From: Pseudorhodoferax sp. Leaf274
Lineage (GTDB): Bacteria; Pseudomonadota; Gammaproteobacteria; Burkholderiales; Burkholderiaceae_C
Direction of reading: 5' to 3'
NCBI RefSeq assembly: GCF_001422445.1
Contig: NZ_LMNA01000025.1
Span: forward strand, 187,061 to 251,060
Length of the DNA: 64,000 bases
Below are positions 42,059 through 51,930 of the stretch, in pieces (the first letter of the stretch is position 1; each line of letters starts with the position of its first letter). The translations under genes were made by a program, and so were the position numbers. The notes beneath the pieces were generated by a model that ran no database searches, was not told the origin of the DNA, and was given only the letters and a program-made list of their open reading frames with translations.

Positions 42059-43093
42059 GTGACTGTGCCCATTGCGCGACGCCAACCGACCGACCGCCTG
42101 CAGATGGCAGACATCGCGCGGCTCGCTGGTGTGTCCGTGTCCACGGTATCCCGTGCGCTGACCGGCAGCCATCTGGTCAACGAGCGCACGCGGCAGCGCG
42201 TGGCCGAGCTGGCACAGTCGCTCAACTACTCGGTCAATGTCGGCGCGCAGAACCTGCGCTTGAAGCAGAACAACACGGTCGCAGTGGTGGTGCCCTACGG
42301 CACCGGTGGCGGGCAGGACTTCTCGGACCCCTTTTTCCTGTCCTTGCTGGGCGGCATCGCGGAAGCCTGCAACCAACTGGGCCACGAGATGCTGCTCACC
42401 AGCATCAAGCCCGACCGGGGCGACGCGATCGCCCTGCCCTACCTGAGCGGCAGGGCCATCGGCATCATCTCGCTCGGGCAGAACCATCACCATGTGCAGC
42501 TGAATGACCTCGCCATGCGGGCCGTGCCATTGGTGGTGTTCGGCGCCAAGCTGCCGCACGATCTTTACTGCACCGTCGGCAGCGACAACGTGGCCGGCGG
42601 GGCGATGGCCACCGAGCACTTGTTGGCCCAGGGCGCCCGGCGCATCGCCTTCATCGGCGATGCAGACACGCCCGAGCCCGGCCTGCGCTACCAAGGCTAT
42701 CTGCAAGCCCACCAGCGTCGGGGGCTGACACCCGATCCGGCGCTGTGCCGCAAGCTGCCCTTCGTCCGTGAGCTGGTCGAAGCCGATGTGGCCACCATGC
42801 TGCGCGACGGCCTCACGTTCGACGCCGTGTTCGCCGGCAGCGACATCAGTGCCATGGCGGCCATCGGCGTGCTGCTGCGGCACGGCAAGCGGGTGCCGCA
42901 GGATGTGGCGGTGGTGGGCTATGACGACATCGTGCTGGCCCAGCTCGTGCAGCCCGCGCTGACCACCGTGCGCCAGTGCGTGCATGCCGGCGGCACGGCA
43001 CTGCTGGACGCGCTACTGCGCCAGGTGAACGGCGAGCGCCCTTTGTCGGTCGTGCTGCCGACCACGCTGGTGCGTCGGGACAGCACGCGCTAG
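42059..43093 (+). CDS. LacI/GalR family transcriptional regulator
   Basis: A 344-residue repressor-type regulator. GTG 42059 is chosen because AGGAG lies 9 bases upstream; ATG 42116 would remove part of the DNA-binding domain. The helix-turn-helix is MADIARLAGVSVSTVSRALTGSHLVNERTRQRVAELAQSLNYSVN, including the hinge helix LRLKQNNTVAVVVP. The periplasmic-binding-protein-like core follows, with SDNVAGGAMATEHLL, RIAFIGDADTPEPGLRYQGYL and VAVVGYDDIVLAQLVQPALTTVRQ. It should bind a sugar or sugar phosphate and control the adjacent TonB receptor and exb/tonB genes through the shared operators. Confidence 0.93.
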   Translation: MTVPIARRQPTDRLQMADIARLAGVSVSTVSRALTGSHLVNERTRQRVAELAQSLNYSVNVGAQNLRLKQNNTVAVVVPYGTGGGQDFSDPFFLSLLGGIAEACNQLGHEMLLTSIKPDRGDAIALPYLSGRAIGIISLGQNHHHVQLNDLAMRAVPLVVFGAKLPHDLYCTVGSDNVAGGAMATEHLLAQGARRIAFIGDADTPEPGLRYQGYLQAHQRRGLTPDPALCRKLPFVRELVEADVATMLRDGLTFDAVFAGSDISAMAAIGVLLRHGKRVPQDVAVVGYDDIVLAQLVQPALTTVRQCVHAGGTALLDALLRQVNGERPLSVVLPTTLVRRDSTR

Positions 43094-43137
43094 AGGCTTG
43101 CGGGCATCCAGCGGCCCGCTCCAGTTTTCAGCGCCCA

Positions 43138-43797
43138 TCACGGCGGCAGCGCCCACACCTGCCCATCGGCCACCGCGTAGCGACGGCGCTGCGGTACCGC
43201 ATCCACGCGCCAGCCCCCCGTGAATTCGCCGAACGCTGGCAGCCAGGCCTGGCCCGCCTCGGCCACGAAGCACGGCAGCCGCAGCCGGTCGCGGCCCGGG
43301 CCCTGGAGCACGCAGGCCGGGTGCACGTGGCCTGCCAGCACGAAGTGTGTGGCATGGCGCTGCGGATGGTGGCAGCACGCGAACGGGCCCAGGAGGTGCG
43401 GCTCGTCGACCACGGCGATGCCCAGGCCCGGCGGTGGATCGCCGGCATGGCTGTCGTGGTTGCCGCGCACCAGGGTGATGGCCAGCGCCGCATGCCGCGC
43501 GCGCCAGCCGGCCAACGCATCCAGCAGGGCCGGCGTGCGGGCCGTCTCGGCATGCAGGAAGTCGCCCAGCACCACGAGCGCCTGCGCGCCGTGCCGCGCG
43601 ACCAGCGCGTCCAGCCGCGCGAGGTTGCGCTGCGTGGTGCCGGCCGGCACGGGCTGGCCCGCGGCGCGGAACGTGGCGGCCTTGCCCAGGTGCAGGTCGG
43701 CGAGCAGCAGCGTGCGGCGCGCCGGCCACCACAGCGCGCGCTCGGGCAGCAGCACCAGCGCCTCGCGGGCCCAGGCCACGGCGTGGCCGGGCATCAC
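43138..43797 (-). CDS. pdeM: Ligase-associated DNA damage response metallophosphoesterase PdeM
   Basis: A 219-residue calcineurin-like phosphoesterase. The two-metal motifs are complete: [34 protein letters not shown] and VLAGHVHPA. The DLHLGK-x-x-x-FR variant is characteristic of PdeM, found in LigD/LigB-type DNA damage operons beside an Lhr helicase. It starts at GTG 43797 overlapping the lhr stop (GTGA), which confirms cotranscription. An ATG follows immediately. The partner exonuclease and ATP-dependent ligase are not in this window. Confidence 0.93.
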   Translation of the reverse strand: MMPGHAVAWAREALVLLPERALWWPARRTLLLADLHLGKAATFRAAGQPVPAGTTQRNLARLDALVARHGAQALVVLGDFLHAETARTPALLDALAGWRARHAALAITLVRGNHDSHAGDPPPGLGIAVVDEPHLLGPFACCHHPQRHATHFVLAGHVHPACVLQGPGRDRLRLPCFVAEAGQAWLPAFGEFTGGWRVDAVPQRRRYAVADGQVWALPP

Positions 43798-46373
43798 CGG
43801 CGCGCCCTCGCGCGGCGCGGCGCACGCACCGGTGTCGGCAGGTCGCTCTGCCGGCCGAACTGCAGGCTGGCCTGCACCTGGTCGGCGCCATCGCCACCGC
43901 CATTGCCACCACCATTCCCATCGGCAGCGCCGCCGGCGGCCTGTTCGAGCTGGGCCAGCATGCGGGCGATGCGGTCGGCCACGCGTTCGTTGGACAGCTG
44001 CTCGCGAAAGCGCTCGACCATGAGCGGAAACGCGAACGGCGTGGGCCGCGCCAGCGCGCGCAGCACCAGCTGGCGCTCGCCCATGCGCTGCAGCGCCGCC
44101 TGCAGCCGGCCGACTTCCAGCTCCTGCGCCAGCAGCTCCTGCTCGGCCTGCACCAGGAGCTGGTTGGACGGGTCGTATTGGCGGAACACCTCCCAGAACA
44201 GCGAGGACGAGGCCTGCAGCTGGCGGCTGCTGCGCCGCTCGCCCGGGTGGCTCTGGAAGATCAGCCCCGACACGCGCGCGATCTCGCGGAAGCGCCGCTG
44301 CGCCAGTTCGCCCGCGTTGAGGCTGGCCAGCACCTCGGCCAGCAGCGCGGGGCCGTCGTGGGCCTGGTGCAAGAGCGTGGGCAGCAGCGTCGGCCAGTCG
44401 ACCTGTGCGGCGCTGAGCAGCTCGAAGCCGTAGTCGTTGACGGCGATGGAGAAGGTGCGCGGCGCCTGCTGCGCTGCGCGCCAGGCCAGCAGGCTGGCCA
44501 GGCCCAGGTGCACCTGGCGGCCGGCGAAGGGATACAGGAACAGGTGCCAGCCCTCGCGCGACTTGAGCGTCTCGGCCAGCAGCGTGTCGGGCGTGGGCAG
44601 GGCCGACCAGCGGCGCTGCACGTCGAGCAGCGGCTGTGCGCTGCGCATCTCCGGGCTGTCGTACCGGCCCTGGTCGGCATGCGCCAGCTCGACCACGGCC
44701 GCATCGGCCAGCAGCGAGGACAGCGGCATGCGCCCGCCATTCCAGCGCGGCACCGCCGCCTTGCGTCCGCTGGCGCGCCGCACCCAGGCCGTCATGTCGT
44801 GGATGCGCACCAGCTCCAGCAGACGCCCGCCGAACATGAACGCATCGCCCGGGCGCAGCCGCGCCGCGAACCCCTCCTCCACGCTGCCGATGCGCGCACC
44901 GCCCACGAACTGCACGACCATGCTCGCGTCAGCCACGATGGTGCCGATGTTGGCGCGGTGGCGGCGCGCCAGCCGCGCATCGGGCACGCGCCACACGCCG
45001 TCTGCGTCCGGCACCACGCGGTGGTAGTCCGGGTAGGCCGTCAGCGCCGTGCCGCCCTGGCGTACGAAATCCAGGCACCACTGCCAGCGCTGCGCATCGA
45101 GCTGCGCATAGGCATGGGTCGTGCGCACCTCGGCGTACAGGTCGTCGGGCAGGAAGCCGCCGCCCAGCGCCACCGTCACCAGGTGCTGCACCAGCACGTC
45201 CAGCGGCTGCGCCGGCGGCTCGCGCGCCTCCACCAGTCCGTCCTCCACGGCCGCGCGGGCCGCCGCACCCTCGACCAGCTCCAGACTGTGCGTGGGCACC
45301 AGGGTGATGCGAGAAGGCCGGCCCGGCGCATGGCCGGAACGCCCGGCCCGCTGCAACAGCCGCGCCACGCCCTTGGGCGACCCGATCTGCAGCACGCGCT
45401 CCACCGGCAGGAAGTCCACGCCCAGGTCCAGGCTGGAGGTACAGACCACGGCGCGCAGCTGGCCGGCCTTCAGCCCCGCCTCCACCCACTCGCGCACGGC
45501 GCGGTCCAGCGATCCGTGGTGCAGCGCGATGCTGCCGGCCCAGTCCGGCCGCGCCTCCAGCAGTGCCTGGTACCAGATCTCGGCCTGCGAGCGCGTGTTG
45601 GTGAAGACCAGCGCGGTGCTGCAACTCTCCAGTTCCTGCACCACCTGCGGCAGCATGGCAAGGCCCAGGTGCCCGGCCCAGGGGAAGCGCTCGGCGCGCG
45701 GCGGCAGCAAGGTGTCGATGGCCAGCTTCTTGGGCACGGCCCCGCGCACCAGGTGCCCCGGCTGGCCCGGGCCCAGCAGCACCTGCATCGCCTGCTCCAG
45801 GTTGCCCAGCGTGGCCGACATGCCCCAGGTGCACAGTTGCGGCCGCCATTGCCGCAGCCGTGCCAGTGCCAGCTGCACCTGCACGCCGCGCTTGTTGCCC
45901 AGCAGCTCATGCCATTCGTCGACCACCACCAGGCCCACGTGGGCAAACAGTTCGCGCGCGCCGGCCCTGGCCAGCAGCAGCGACAGGCTCTCGGGCGTGG
46001 TCACCAGCACCGAGGGCAGGCGCCGGTCCTGCGCGCTGCGTTCGGCCGACGTGGTGTCGCCGCTGCGCGCGCCGGCCGTCCAGTGCGGGGCCAGGTCGGC
46101 CAAGGGCTCGCGCAGTGCGCGCAGCGTGTCGGCCGCGAGTGCACGCATCGGCGTGATCCACAGCACCGTGAGCGGCGCGCCGGCCCCGCGCGCGGGCGGC
46201 TTGCCGGCGAATGCGCCGAGCGCGCCGAGCCACACCGCATAGGTCTTGCCCGCGCCCGTGGTGGCATGCAGCAGGCCGCTCTCGCGCGCGGCCAGGGCCT
46301 GCCAGACCTCGCGCTGGAACGCGAACGGCTTCCAGCCGCGTGCGGTGAACCAGGTGGACAGCGCCTTTTTCAT
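43794..46373 (-). CDS. lhr: Ligase-associated DEXH-box helicase (Lhr family)
   Basis: An 859-residue superfamily 2 helicase. It has Q-like region [11 protein letters not shown], Walker [11 protein letters not shown] (from residue 36), Ia [26 protein letters not shown], motif [13 protein letters not shown], motif [21 protein letters not shown] and motif [15 protein letters not shown]. The C-terminal Lhr domain of about 450 residues includes [22 protein letters not shown] Gly/Asn-rich stretch ([18 protein letters not shown]) near the end is poorly conserved linker. Such helicases act on DNA or DNA:RNA substrates in damage repair. Upstream is uraA, not a ligase. Confidence 0.94.
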   Translation of the reverse strand: MKKALSTWFTARGWKPFAFQREVWQALAARESGLLHATTGAGKTYAVWLGALGAFAGKPPARGAGAPLTVLWITPMRALAADTLRALREPLADLAPHWTAGARSGDTTSAERSAQDRRLPSVLVTTPESLSLLLARAGARELFAHVGLVVVDEWHELLGNKRGVQVQLALARLRQWRPQLCTWGMSATLGNLEQAMQVLLGPGQPGHLVRGAVPKKLAIDTLLPPRAERFPWAGHLGLAMLPQVVQELESCSTALVFTNTRSQAEIWYQALLEARPDWAGSIALHHGSLDRAVREWVEAGLKAGQLRAVVCTSSLDLGVDFLPVERVLQIGSPKGVARLLQRAGRSGHAPGRPSRITLVPTHSLELVEGAAARAAVEDGLVEAREPPAQPLDVLVQHLVTVALGGGFLPDDLYAEVRTTHAYAQLDAQRWQWCLDFVRQGGTALTAYPDYHRVVPDADGVWRVPDARLARRHRANIGTIVADASMVVQFVGGARIGSVEEGFAARLRPGDAFMFGGRLLELVRIHDMTAWVRRASGRKAAVPRWNGGRMPLSSLLADAAVVELAHADQGRYDSPEMRSAQPLLDVQRRWSALPTPDTLLAETLKSREGWHLFLYPFAGRQVHLGLASLLAWRAAQQAPRTFSIAVNDYGFELLSAAQVDWPTLLPTLLHQAHDGPALLAEVLASLNAGELAQRRFREIARVSGLIFQSHPGERRSSRQLQASSSLFWEVFRQYDPSNQLLVQAEQELLAQELEVGRLQAALQRMGERQLVLRALARPTPFAFPLMVERFREQLSNERVADRIARMLAQLEQAAGGAADGNGGGNGGGDGADQVQASLQFGRQSDLPTPVRAPRRARARR

Positions 46374-46447
46374 TGCGCAGCAGCATGCCATGCGGCACGC
46401 GCGGGCCGCGCAGGACAAGCCCGCGATGCGAGGCCGGCCGCCGGGCC

Positions 46448-47731
46448 TCAGCGCGTGCCGTCCCGCTCGCGCAGCAGGTGGTACAGCACGATGGCGCCGA
46501 AGGTGGCGGTGCCGATGCCGCCCATCTTGAAGCCCGCGATCGACAGCGTGAGATCGCCTGCCCCCGCCGTGAGCGCCACGCCGGCCGTGATCAGGTTGCG
46601 CGGGCGCGAGAAGTCCACCTTGCTCTGCACCCAGATGCGCCCGCCCGTGGCCGCGATGAGGCCGAACACCACCAGCGCCAGGCCGCCGATCACGGGCACC
46701 GGCAGCGTCAGGATCAGCGCGCCGAACTTGGGCGAGAAGCCCAGCAGCAGCGCCACCAGCGCGGCCACCACGAACACCAGCGTGGAGTAGATGCGCGTGA
46801 CGGCCATCACGCCCATGTTCTCGGCATACGTCGTCACGCCGGTGCCGCCGCCCGTGCCCGAGACCATGGTGGCGATGCCGTCGGCCATGAAGGCGCGGCC
46901 CATGAGCGGGTCGAAGTTGCGGCCCGTCATGGCGGCCAGGCCCTTCACATGGCCCAGGTTCTCGGCCACGAGGATCACGGCCACGGGTGCGATCAGCAGC
47001 ATGGCCGTGCCGTCGAACACCGGCGTGCTGAACCTGGGCAGGCCGAACCAGGCCGCCTGCCCCACGCCCGAGAAATCGATGGGCTTGGCCCAGCCCAGGC
47101 CGTTGGCCGCGATCCAGTACAGCGCGTAGCCGCACAGCGCGCCCAGCAGGATCGGCAGCCGCCCGGCCACGCCGCGGCTGCGCACCGCGATCAGGCCCAC
47201 GGCCAGTGCCGTCAGCAGGCCGATGGTGGTGTCCACGGGGGTGGCGCCGAGCATCCGGACCGCCACTGGCGCCAGGTTCAGGCCGATGGCGGCCACCACC
47301 GTGCCCGTCACGATGGGCGGCATGAGCCGCTCGATCCAGCCGGTGCCCGCCACCTGCACCACGAGGCCGATCAGGAAGTACAGCAGCCCGCAGGCGATGA
47401 TGCCGCCCAGCGCCACGCCGATGTTGGCGTTGGGCCCGCTGCCCGCGTAGCCCGTGGCCGCGATCACCACGCCGATGAAGGCGAAGCTCGAGCCCAGGTA
47501 GCTCGGCAGCCGGCCGCCCGTCATCAGGAAGAAGATCAGCGTGCCGATGCCCGAGAAGAAGATCGCGGTGTTGGGGTCGAAGCCCATCAGGATGGGCGCC
47601 AGCGCCGTGGAGCCGAACATCGCGACCACGTGCTGCACGCCCATGGCGATGGTCTGGCCCGTGGGCAGGCGTTCGTCGGGTGCGACTTCGCCGCCGGTCT
47701 TCAGGGTCCAGTTCGGGAACAGGCTGGCCAT
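46448..47731 (-). CDS. uraA: Uracil/xanthine permease (NCS2 family, UraA-like)
   Basis: A 427-residue proton symporter with 14 membrane helices. Family hallmarks are [72 protein letters not shown] and [33 protein letters not shown]. The Glu of VAENLGH and TTYAENMG line the uracil site in UraA. It is complete, with AAGGAGAT just before ATG 47731. The order uraA-lhr on one strand has a 74-base gap, so cotranscription is possible but not required. Confidence 0.93.
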   Translation of the reverse strand: MASLFPNWTLKTGGEVAPDERLPTGQTIAMGVQHVVAMFGSTALAPILMGFDPNTAIFFSGIGTLIFFLMTGGRLPSYLGSSFAFIGVVIAATGYAGSGPNANIGVALGGIIACGLLYFLIGLVVQVAGTGWIERLMPPIVTGTVVAAIGLNLAPVAVRMLGATPVDTTIGLLTALAVGLIAVRSRGVAGRLPILLGALCGYALYWIAANGLGWAKPIDFSGVGQAAWFGLPRFSTPVFDGTAMLLIAPVAVILVAENLGHVKGLAAMTGRNFDPLMGRAFMADGIATMVSGTGGGTGVTTYAENMGVMAVTRIYSTLVFVVAALVALLLGFSPKFGALILTLPVPVIGGLALVVFGLIAATGGRIWVQSKVDFSRPRNLITAGVALTAGAGDLTLSIAGFKMGGIGTATFGAIVLYHLLRERDGTR

Positions 47732-47906
47732 GGCAGATCTCCTTGTTGTTGCCTTGTCATGGTGGCGCACACGGTGCCGGGCGGCGGGCGCCGGCGCGAT
47801 GGTGCGACCGCGCGATTGTGTGCCAGGGCAACGGCCGGGCGTGGCCGGCAAGGAGGTTGAAGGCGCTGCGGCAGCAACGTGCCGCAGCGCCTGTGGCGGG
47901 CGCGGC

Positions 47907-48182
47907 TCAGCGCGCGGCCAGCGTCGGCTGTGCCGCCAGCAGCGTCGGCTGCTGCGGCGCGGCCACGGCACCGATGTCGGCACCTTCCGCCGTCGGCGGC
48001 AGCGTGCCCTCGCGCTGCGCCTGCTCCAGCTGGGCGAGCACTTCGGCCCGCGTGAGCGTGCTCGGCGCGCTGGCGACGGGTGGGATGTAGCCCACCTCGC
48101 CGGACGCGTGCACGTCGGCAAGGCAAGGCGTGGCGACAAAGGCGGCGGCCATCCAGGCCGACGCGATCCATTGGGTGTTCAT
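47907..48182 (-). CDS. DUF4148 small exported protein
   Basis: A 91-residue protein with a signal peptide (MNTQWIASAWMAAAFVATPCLA). A short mature region carries the DUF4148 motif TLTRAEVLAQLEQAQREGTLP. GAGGA precedes ATG 48182. DUF4148 proteins are largely confined to Burkholderiales, often in several paralogues, and are probably periplasmic. Role unknown. The Ala/Gln-rich tail is not conserved. Confidence 0.85.
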   Translation of the reverse strand: MNTQWIASAWMAAAFVATPCLADVHASGEVGYIPPVASAPSTLTRAEVLAQLEQAQREGTLPPTAEGADIGAVAAPQQPTLLAAQPTLAAR

Positions 48183-48338
48183 GGTTCGGTCCTCGCAAGT
48201 TGGGTTGCAGCTTCTCATCCAACGCAGCGGACCCCATGCCCGCGGCGTGCTCGATGAGTTCCCGGGTATGCGCACCTCACCGATGGCTGCATTGTGGAAT
48301 TCGAGGGACCGACCGACATCCTCACTTCGAACGAGCCG

Positions 48339-49235
48339 CTAGGGCCGGCCGCCGGCAGGCTGCGGCGGCACCACCAGCACGTCGCTCTGCGCGAGTTCCA
48401 GCACGCGCTCGGCCACGCTGCCCAGCAGCAGCCCGGTGAGGCCGGAGCGGCGCTGCGTGCCCAGCACCACCAGCTCGCCCGGGTGCTCGGCGCCATGCTC
48501 GCGCAGCAGCAGGCCGGGGTCGCCGTAGGCCAGGCGCAGCGTGGTGCGCGCACGCACGTCGGCGGGCAGCGGTGTGGCGTCCAGGAACATCCGCGCCTGC
48601 TCCTCGGCCGCGGCGCGTCCGGCCTGGCGCGCCTGCTCCACGTCCATGCCGGCCAGCAGCGGGTAGGGGTTGCCGAAGGCGTGGAACAGCGTGAAGCCGG
48701 CCTGCGGGAACAGCGCCACCGCCGTCTGCAGCGCGTGCCGCGCATGCGCGGAGAAATCGCTCGTGACCAGCACCTGGGTGTAGGCCGCGCGCGCGCGTTC
48801 GCGCACCACCAGCAGCGGCACGGGCGCGCGCCGCGCCAGCGCCTCCACGGTGGAGCCCAGCAGCGCGCGCGCCAGCGCCTCGTGGCGGGCCACGCCGGTG
48901 ACGACCAGGCCGCAGCGCTCGGCCTTGGCCACCGCCAGCACGGTGCTGGTCAGCTCGCCCTGCTCCACATGCACGATGGGCGGCACCGAGGCGTCGGCCA
49001 GGTCGGCACGCAGGCGCCGCTCGGCCTGGCGGCGCGCGGCGCGCTGCGCCACCGCGTCGGACGACAAGGCCAGCACCGGGTGCGTGACCAGCCCGGCCGC
49101 GGGCGGCACCACGGTCAGCGCCACCAGCGGCACGCGCCACGCGCGCGCCAGCAGCAGTGCGCGGTCCAGCGCGCGGTCGCTGCGCGGGCTCAGGTCGGTG
49201 GCCAGCAGCACGCTCTGGTGCATGGCTTCGGTCAT
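48339..49235 (-). CDS. Tandem universal stress protein
   Basis: A 298-residue protein with two UspA domains (about 5-143 and 150-290). Domain 1 has SVLLATDLSPRSDRALDRALLLARAW and a GLVVTGVARHEALARALLGSTVEALARRAPVPLLVV end. Domain 2 has TQVLVTSDFSAHARHALQTA, ELVVLGTQRRSGLTGLLLGSVAERVLELAQSDVLVV. The ATP-binding G-2x-G-9x-G-S/T pattern is clear in domain 2 (GTQRRSGLTGLLLGSVAE) and degenerate in domain 1. GGGAAAG precedes ATG 49235. Such proteins act in stress survival. Confidence 0.9.
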   Translation of the reverse strand: MTEAMHQSVLLATDLSPRSDRALDRALLLARAWRVPLVALTVVPPAAGLVTHPVLALSSDAVAQRAARRQAERRLRADLADASVPPIVHVEQGELTSTVLAVAKAERCGLVVTGVARHEALARALLGSTVEALARRAPVPLLVVRERARAAYTQVLVTSDFSAHARHALQTAVALFPQAGFTLFHAFGNPYPLLAGMDVEQARQAGRAAAEEQARMFLDATPLPADVRARTTLRLAYGDPGLLLREHGAEHPGELVVLGTQRRSGLTGLLLGSVAERVLELAQSDVLVVPPQPAGGRP

Positions 49236-49482
49236 GTCGCTTTCCCTTTCAATTCTTCGAACCTCCGGCGCCACCATCGGGCGCGTCGGCGGCCATGGGC
49301 CATCGGCCATGGTAAGGCGCTGTGCAACGCGGGCCCACGCGCGCCGGTGGACAATGCCGGCCGGAGACCATGCAGCCCACAAGACACCGGCCGGCCCCGT
49401 TGCGGGCCCACACAGCGCAGCCACCGCGGGGCATCCGGCCCTGCGCCGCGCACGCCCCCACCCCCGGCCCGGGAGGCCTGCC
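49236..49482. other. Divergent region between usp and the EamA transporter
   Basis: A 247-base spacer. It contains CCATGG-GCCATCGG-CCATGG (about 49293-49312), an inverted repeat that may be a regulatory dyad, and a GACAAT at about 49349. No gene is seen. Confidence 0.45.
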
Positions 49483-50355
49483 ATGACGCTGCTGAGCCTG
49501 TCGATGGTGGTGCTTGCCGCGCTGATCCACGCCACCTGGAACCTGCTGGCCAAGCGCGCCGCCCATGCCGGCACGGCCTTCGTGGGCGCGAGCACGGTGG
49601 TGGCCTGCGCGGCCTACCTGCCCTGGGTGGCATGGCAGCTCACGCACGGCGGCATGCCCATCGACGGGCCGGTGCTGGCGTGCATCGTCGCCAGCGGGCT
49701 GCTGCACCTGGTCTACAGCATGTGCCTGCAAAAGGGCTACCGCGTGGCCGACCTGTCGGTGGTCTACCCGGTGGCGCGCGGCACCGGGCCACTGCTGTCC
49801 TCCATCGGCGCTTTCGTGCTGCTGGGCGAGGCGCCCTCGTTGCACGGCCTGCTGGGCCTGGCGGCCATCGTGCTGGGCATCGCGCTGATCTGCACCGACG
49901 GCCGGCTGGCCATGTTCCGCCAGCCGAGCGCGTTGGCCGGCGTGCGCTGGGGCGGCGCCACGGGCGCGCTGATCGCGGGCTACACCGTGGTCGACGCCTA
50001 TGGCGTGAAGGTGCTGGGCGTGGGCCCGGTGGTGCTGGACTGGTGCTCCAACCTCGTGCGGCTGTGCGTGCTCGCGCCCTGGATGCTGCGCAACCGCGCC
50101 GCCGCGCTGGCCGCCATGCGCGGGCACTGGTGGCTGGCGGTGGCGGTGGGCCTGCTCTCGCCGCTGTCCTACATCCTGGTGCTGGCCGCGCTGGAGATGG
50201 GCGCACCGCTGAGCGTGGTCGCGCCCACGCGCGAGATGTCGATGATGGTGGGCGCGCTGTTTGGCATGCTGGTGCTGCGCGAGCGCGTGGGCCCGGCCCG
50301 GGCCGCGGGCTGCGTGCTCGTGGTGCTGGGCGTGGTGCTGCTGAGCGGGGCCTGA
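49483..50355 (+). CDS. EamA/DMT family transporter
   Basis: A 290-residue drug/metabolite transporter with ten helices in two EamA repeats. Repeat 1 begins VVLAALIHATWNLLAKRAAH and has VVYPVARGTGPLLSSIGAFVLLGE. Repeat 2 has LSPLSYILVLAALEMGAPLSVVAPTREMSMMVGALFGMLVLRE. GGGAGG precedes ATG 49483. Members export amino acids, nucleosides or other metabolites; the substrate is unknown. It is followed after 6 bases by the Crp-like regulator, which is probably cotranscribed. Confidence 0.9.
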   Translation: MTLLSLSMVVLAALIHATWNLLAKRAAHAGTAFVGASTVVACAAYLPWVAWQLTHGGMPIDGPVLACIVASGLLHLVYSMCLQKGYRVADLSVVYPVARGTGPLLSSIGAFVLLGEAPSLHGLLGLAAIVLGIALICTDGRLAMFRQPSALAGVRWGGATGALIAGYTVVDAYGVKVLGVGPVVLDWCSNLVRLCVLAPWMLRNRAAALAAMRGHWWLAVAVGLLSPLSYILVLAALEMGAPLSVVAPTREMSMMVGALFGMLVLRERVGPARAAGCVLVVLGVVLLSGA

Positions 50356-50361
50356 GGCAGC

Positions 50362-51066
50362 ATGCAGCCTCCGTCGTCGACGCCCATGCTGTCGTCCTCC
50401 CAACCGTCGGCCTACGCATCGTGGGACGCCGCACGGGCGCTCAGCGCGCCGTGGCTGCACAACACGGCCATCGGCACGGTGCAGCGGCTGGCCAGCGGCG
50501 AGGTGCTCTACGCGCAGGGCGACCTGCACGACTGCTTCTACCTGGTGCGCGCCGGCTTCGTCCACACCACGGTGCTGCGCAGCGATGGCAGCCATCTGCT
50601 GCTGGAGATCTTCGGTCCCGGGGCGATCTTCGGCGAAGCCTCGGCCTTCATCGACAAGCCGCGCTACGTCACCGCCACGGCCGTGACCGACGCGGTGCTG
50701 ACCCGCTACCGCGCCAGCGAGATCCAGCAACTGCTGTCCGGCCATCCCGAGCTGCTGGTCTCGCTGCTGCAGCTGCTGGGCATCAAGCACCGCATCCTCA
50801 TCGACAAGCTGGCCAGCTTCACGTCGGCCAGCCCGCAATCGCGGCTCGTCGACCTGTTCGCGCGCGCCGCCATCGGCCAGCGCCACCAGGACGCGCCACA
50901 GCTGCGGCTCACGCATGCGCAGATCGGCGCCATGACCGGGCTCAGCCGCGTGACCGTGACGCGCGCCCTCAAGCCGCTCGCGGCGCGGGGCTGGGTGGCC
51001 ACGCGCGCCAAGGGCGTGGAGATCACCGACCCCGAGGCCTTCATCGCGCTGTTCGAGGCGCGCTGA
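50362..51066 (+). CDS. Crp/Fnr family transcriptional regulator
   Basis: A 234-residue regulator. The cyclic-nucleotide-binding-like domain has GEVLYAQGDLHDCFYLVRAGFVHTTVL and LLEIFGPGAIFGEASAFIDKPRYVTATAVTD. A long dimerisation helix and the winged helix with QIGAMTGLSRVTVTRALKPLAARGWV follow. No four-cysteine iron-sulfur cluster is present, so it is not an Fnr oxygen sensor. The Arg/Ser cAMP contacts are not clearly conserved. A 38-base hairpin follows directly after the stop. Confidence 0.92.
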   Translation: MQPPSSTPMLSSSQPSAYASWDAARALSAPWLHNTAIGTVQRLASGEVLYAQGDLHDCFYLVRAGFVHTTVLRSDGSHLLLEIFGPGAIFGEASAFIDKPRYVTATAVTDAVLTRYRASEIQQLLSGHPELLVSLLQLLGIKHRILIDKLASFTSASPQSRLVDLFARAAIGQRHQDAPQLRLTHAQIGAMTGLSRVTVTRALKPLAARGWVATRAKGVEITDPEAFIALFEAR

Positions 51067-51070
51067 AAAA

Positions 51071-51108
51071 CCGGCCCGGTTTTGTATCGCTGGATACGCC
51101 CGGGCCGG
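51071..51108 (+). terminator. Composite hairpin between crp-like gene and SDR
   Basis: Outer 9-base repeat CCGGCCCGG / CCGGGCCGG and inner 5-base repeat GTATC / GATAC around loop GCTG, with a small interior loop (TTTT against GC). It starts 5 bases after the crp-like stop. It could be a terminator, or an operator (GTATCGCTGGATAC) for the regulator encoded upstream. Confidence 0.5.
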
Positions 51109-51157
51109 CGTGCCGCCCCTATCGTGGCGGCATCGACAACGGATGGACGGAGACGGG

Positions 51158-51904
51158 ATGCTGCTGCACCGACAACTCGCGCTGGTGACCGGCGCTGCGC
51201 GCGGCATGGGCGCTTCCATGGCCCAGGGTCTCGCGGCAGCGGGCGCCGACGTGGTCGTCACCGACCTAGATGCGCAGGGCGCGCAACGCACCGCCGCCGC
51301 GATCCGGCGGGCCGGCGGCACGGCCCACGCGCTCGCGCTGGACGTGACCGACCCGGCGCAATGCGCCGCGGTTGCCGACGCCACCGGGGCCTGGGGCGGG
51401 CTGTCCATCCTCGTGAACAACGCCGGCGTGCGGCCGCGCCATGCGTTCGACAGCGCCGACCGCGACCTGCAATGGCGCCGCGCCATGGACGTGAACCTGG
51501 ACGGCGTGCGCCACATGACGCTGGCCTGCCTCGCGGCGTTGAGCGCCAACCGCGGCAGCGTCATCAACATCACCTCGATCACCGCGTTCCAGGCCTCGCC
51601 GATGTCGCTGGCCTATTCCACTTCGAAGGCGGCGGCCGCGATGCTGACCAAGGTGCTGGCACTGGAGCTCGCGCCGCGCGGCGTGCGCGTCAACGCCATC
51701 GCCCCCGGCGTCATCGCCACCGAGATGACCGCTGCCGCACGCCAGGACCCCGCGCGCAGCCAGTACCTGATGGGCCGCATCCCGATGGGCCGCTACGGCC
51801 AGCCCGGCGACTTGGTCGGGCCGGCCGTGTTCCTGGCCTCGTCCATGTCCAGCTACATGACGGGCGCCGTCCTCAACGTCGACGGCGGATACCTCGCCGC
51901 CTGA
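51158..51904 (+). CDS. Short-chain dehydrogenase/reductase
   Basis: A 248-residue classical SDR. The cofactor motif is TGAARGMGASMAQGLA (TG-x3-G-x-G). An acidic VVVTDLDAQGAQRTAAA follows, whose Asp after the second strand favours NAD(H). NNAGVRP and the active-site Ser in INITSITAFQ with Tyr-x3-Lys YSTSKAAAAML are present, and the Asn is in DVNLDGV. The end, NVDGGYLAA, is typical of beta-oxoacyl-ACP or alcohol-type SDRs. ATG 51158 follows GGAGACGGG. The Bug receptor follows by 26 bases, suggesting uptake and oxidation of the same substrate. Confidence 0.93.
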   Translation: MLLHRQLALVTGAARGMGASMAQGLAAAGADVVVTDLDAQGAQRTAAAIRRAGGTAHALALDVTDPAQCAAVADATGAWGGLSILVNNAGVRPRHAFDSADRDLQWRRAMDVNLDGVRHMTLACLAALSANRGSVINITSITAFQASPMSLAYSTSKAAAAMLTKVLALELAPRGVRVNAIAPGVIATEMTAAARQDPARSQYLMGRIPMGRYGQPGDLVGPAVFLASSMSSYMTGAVLNVDGGYLAA

Positions 51905-51930
51905 GCCTCGCACAACCACCTGGAGACACC

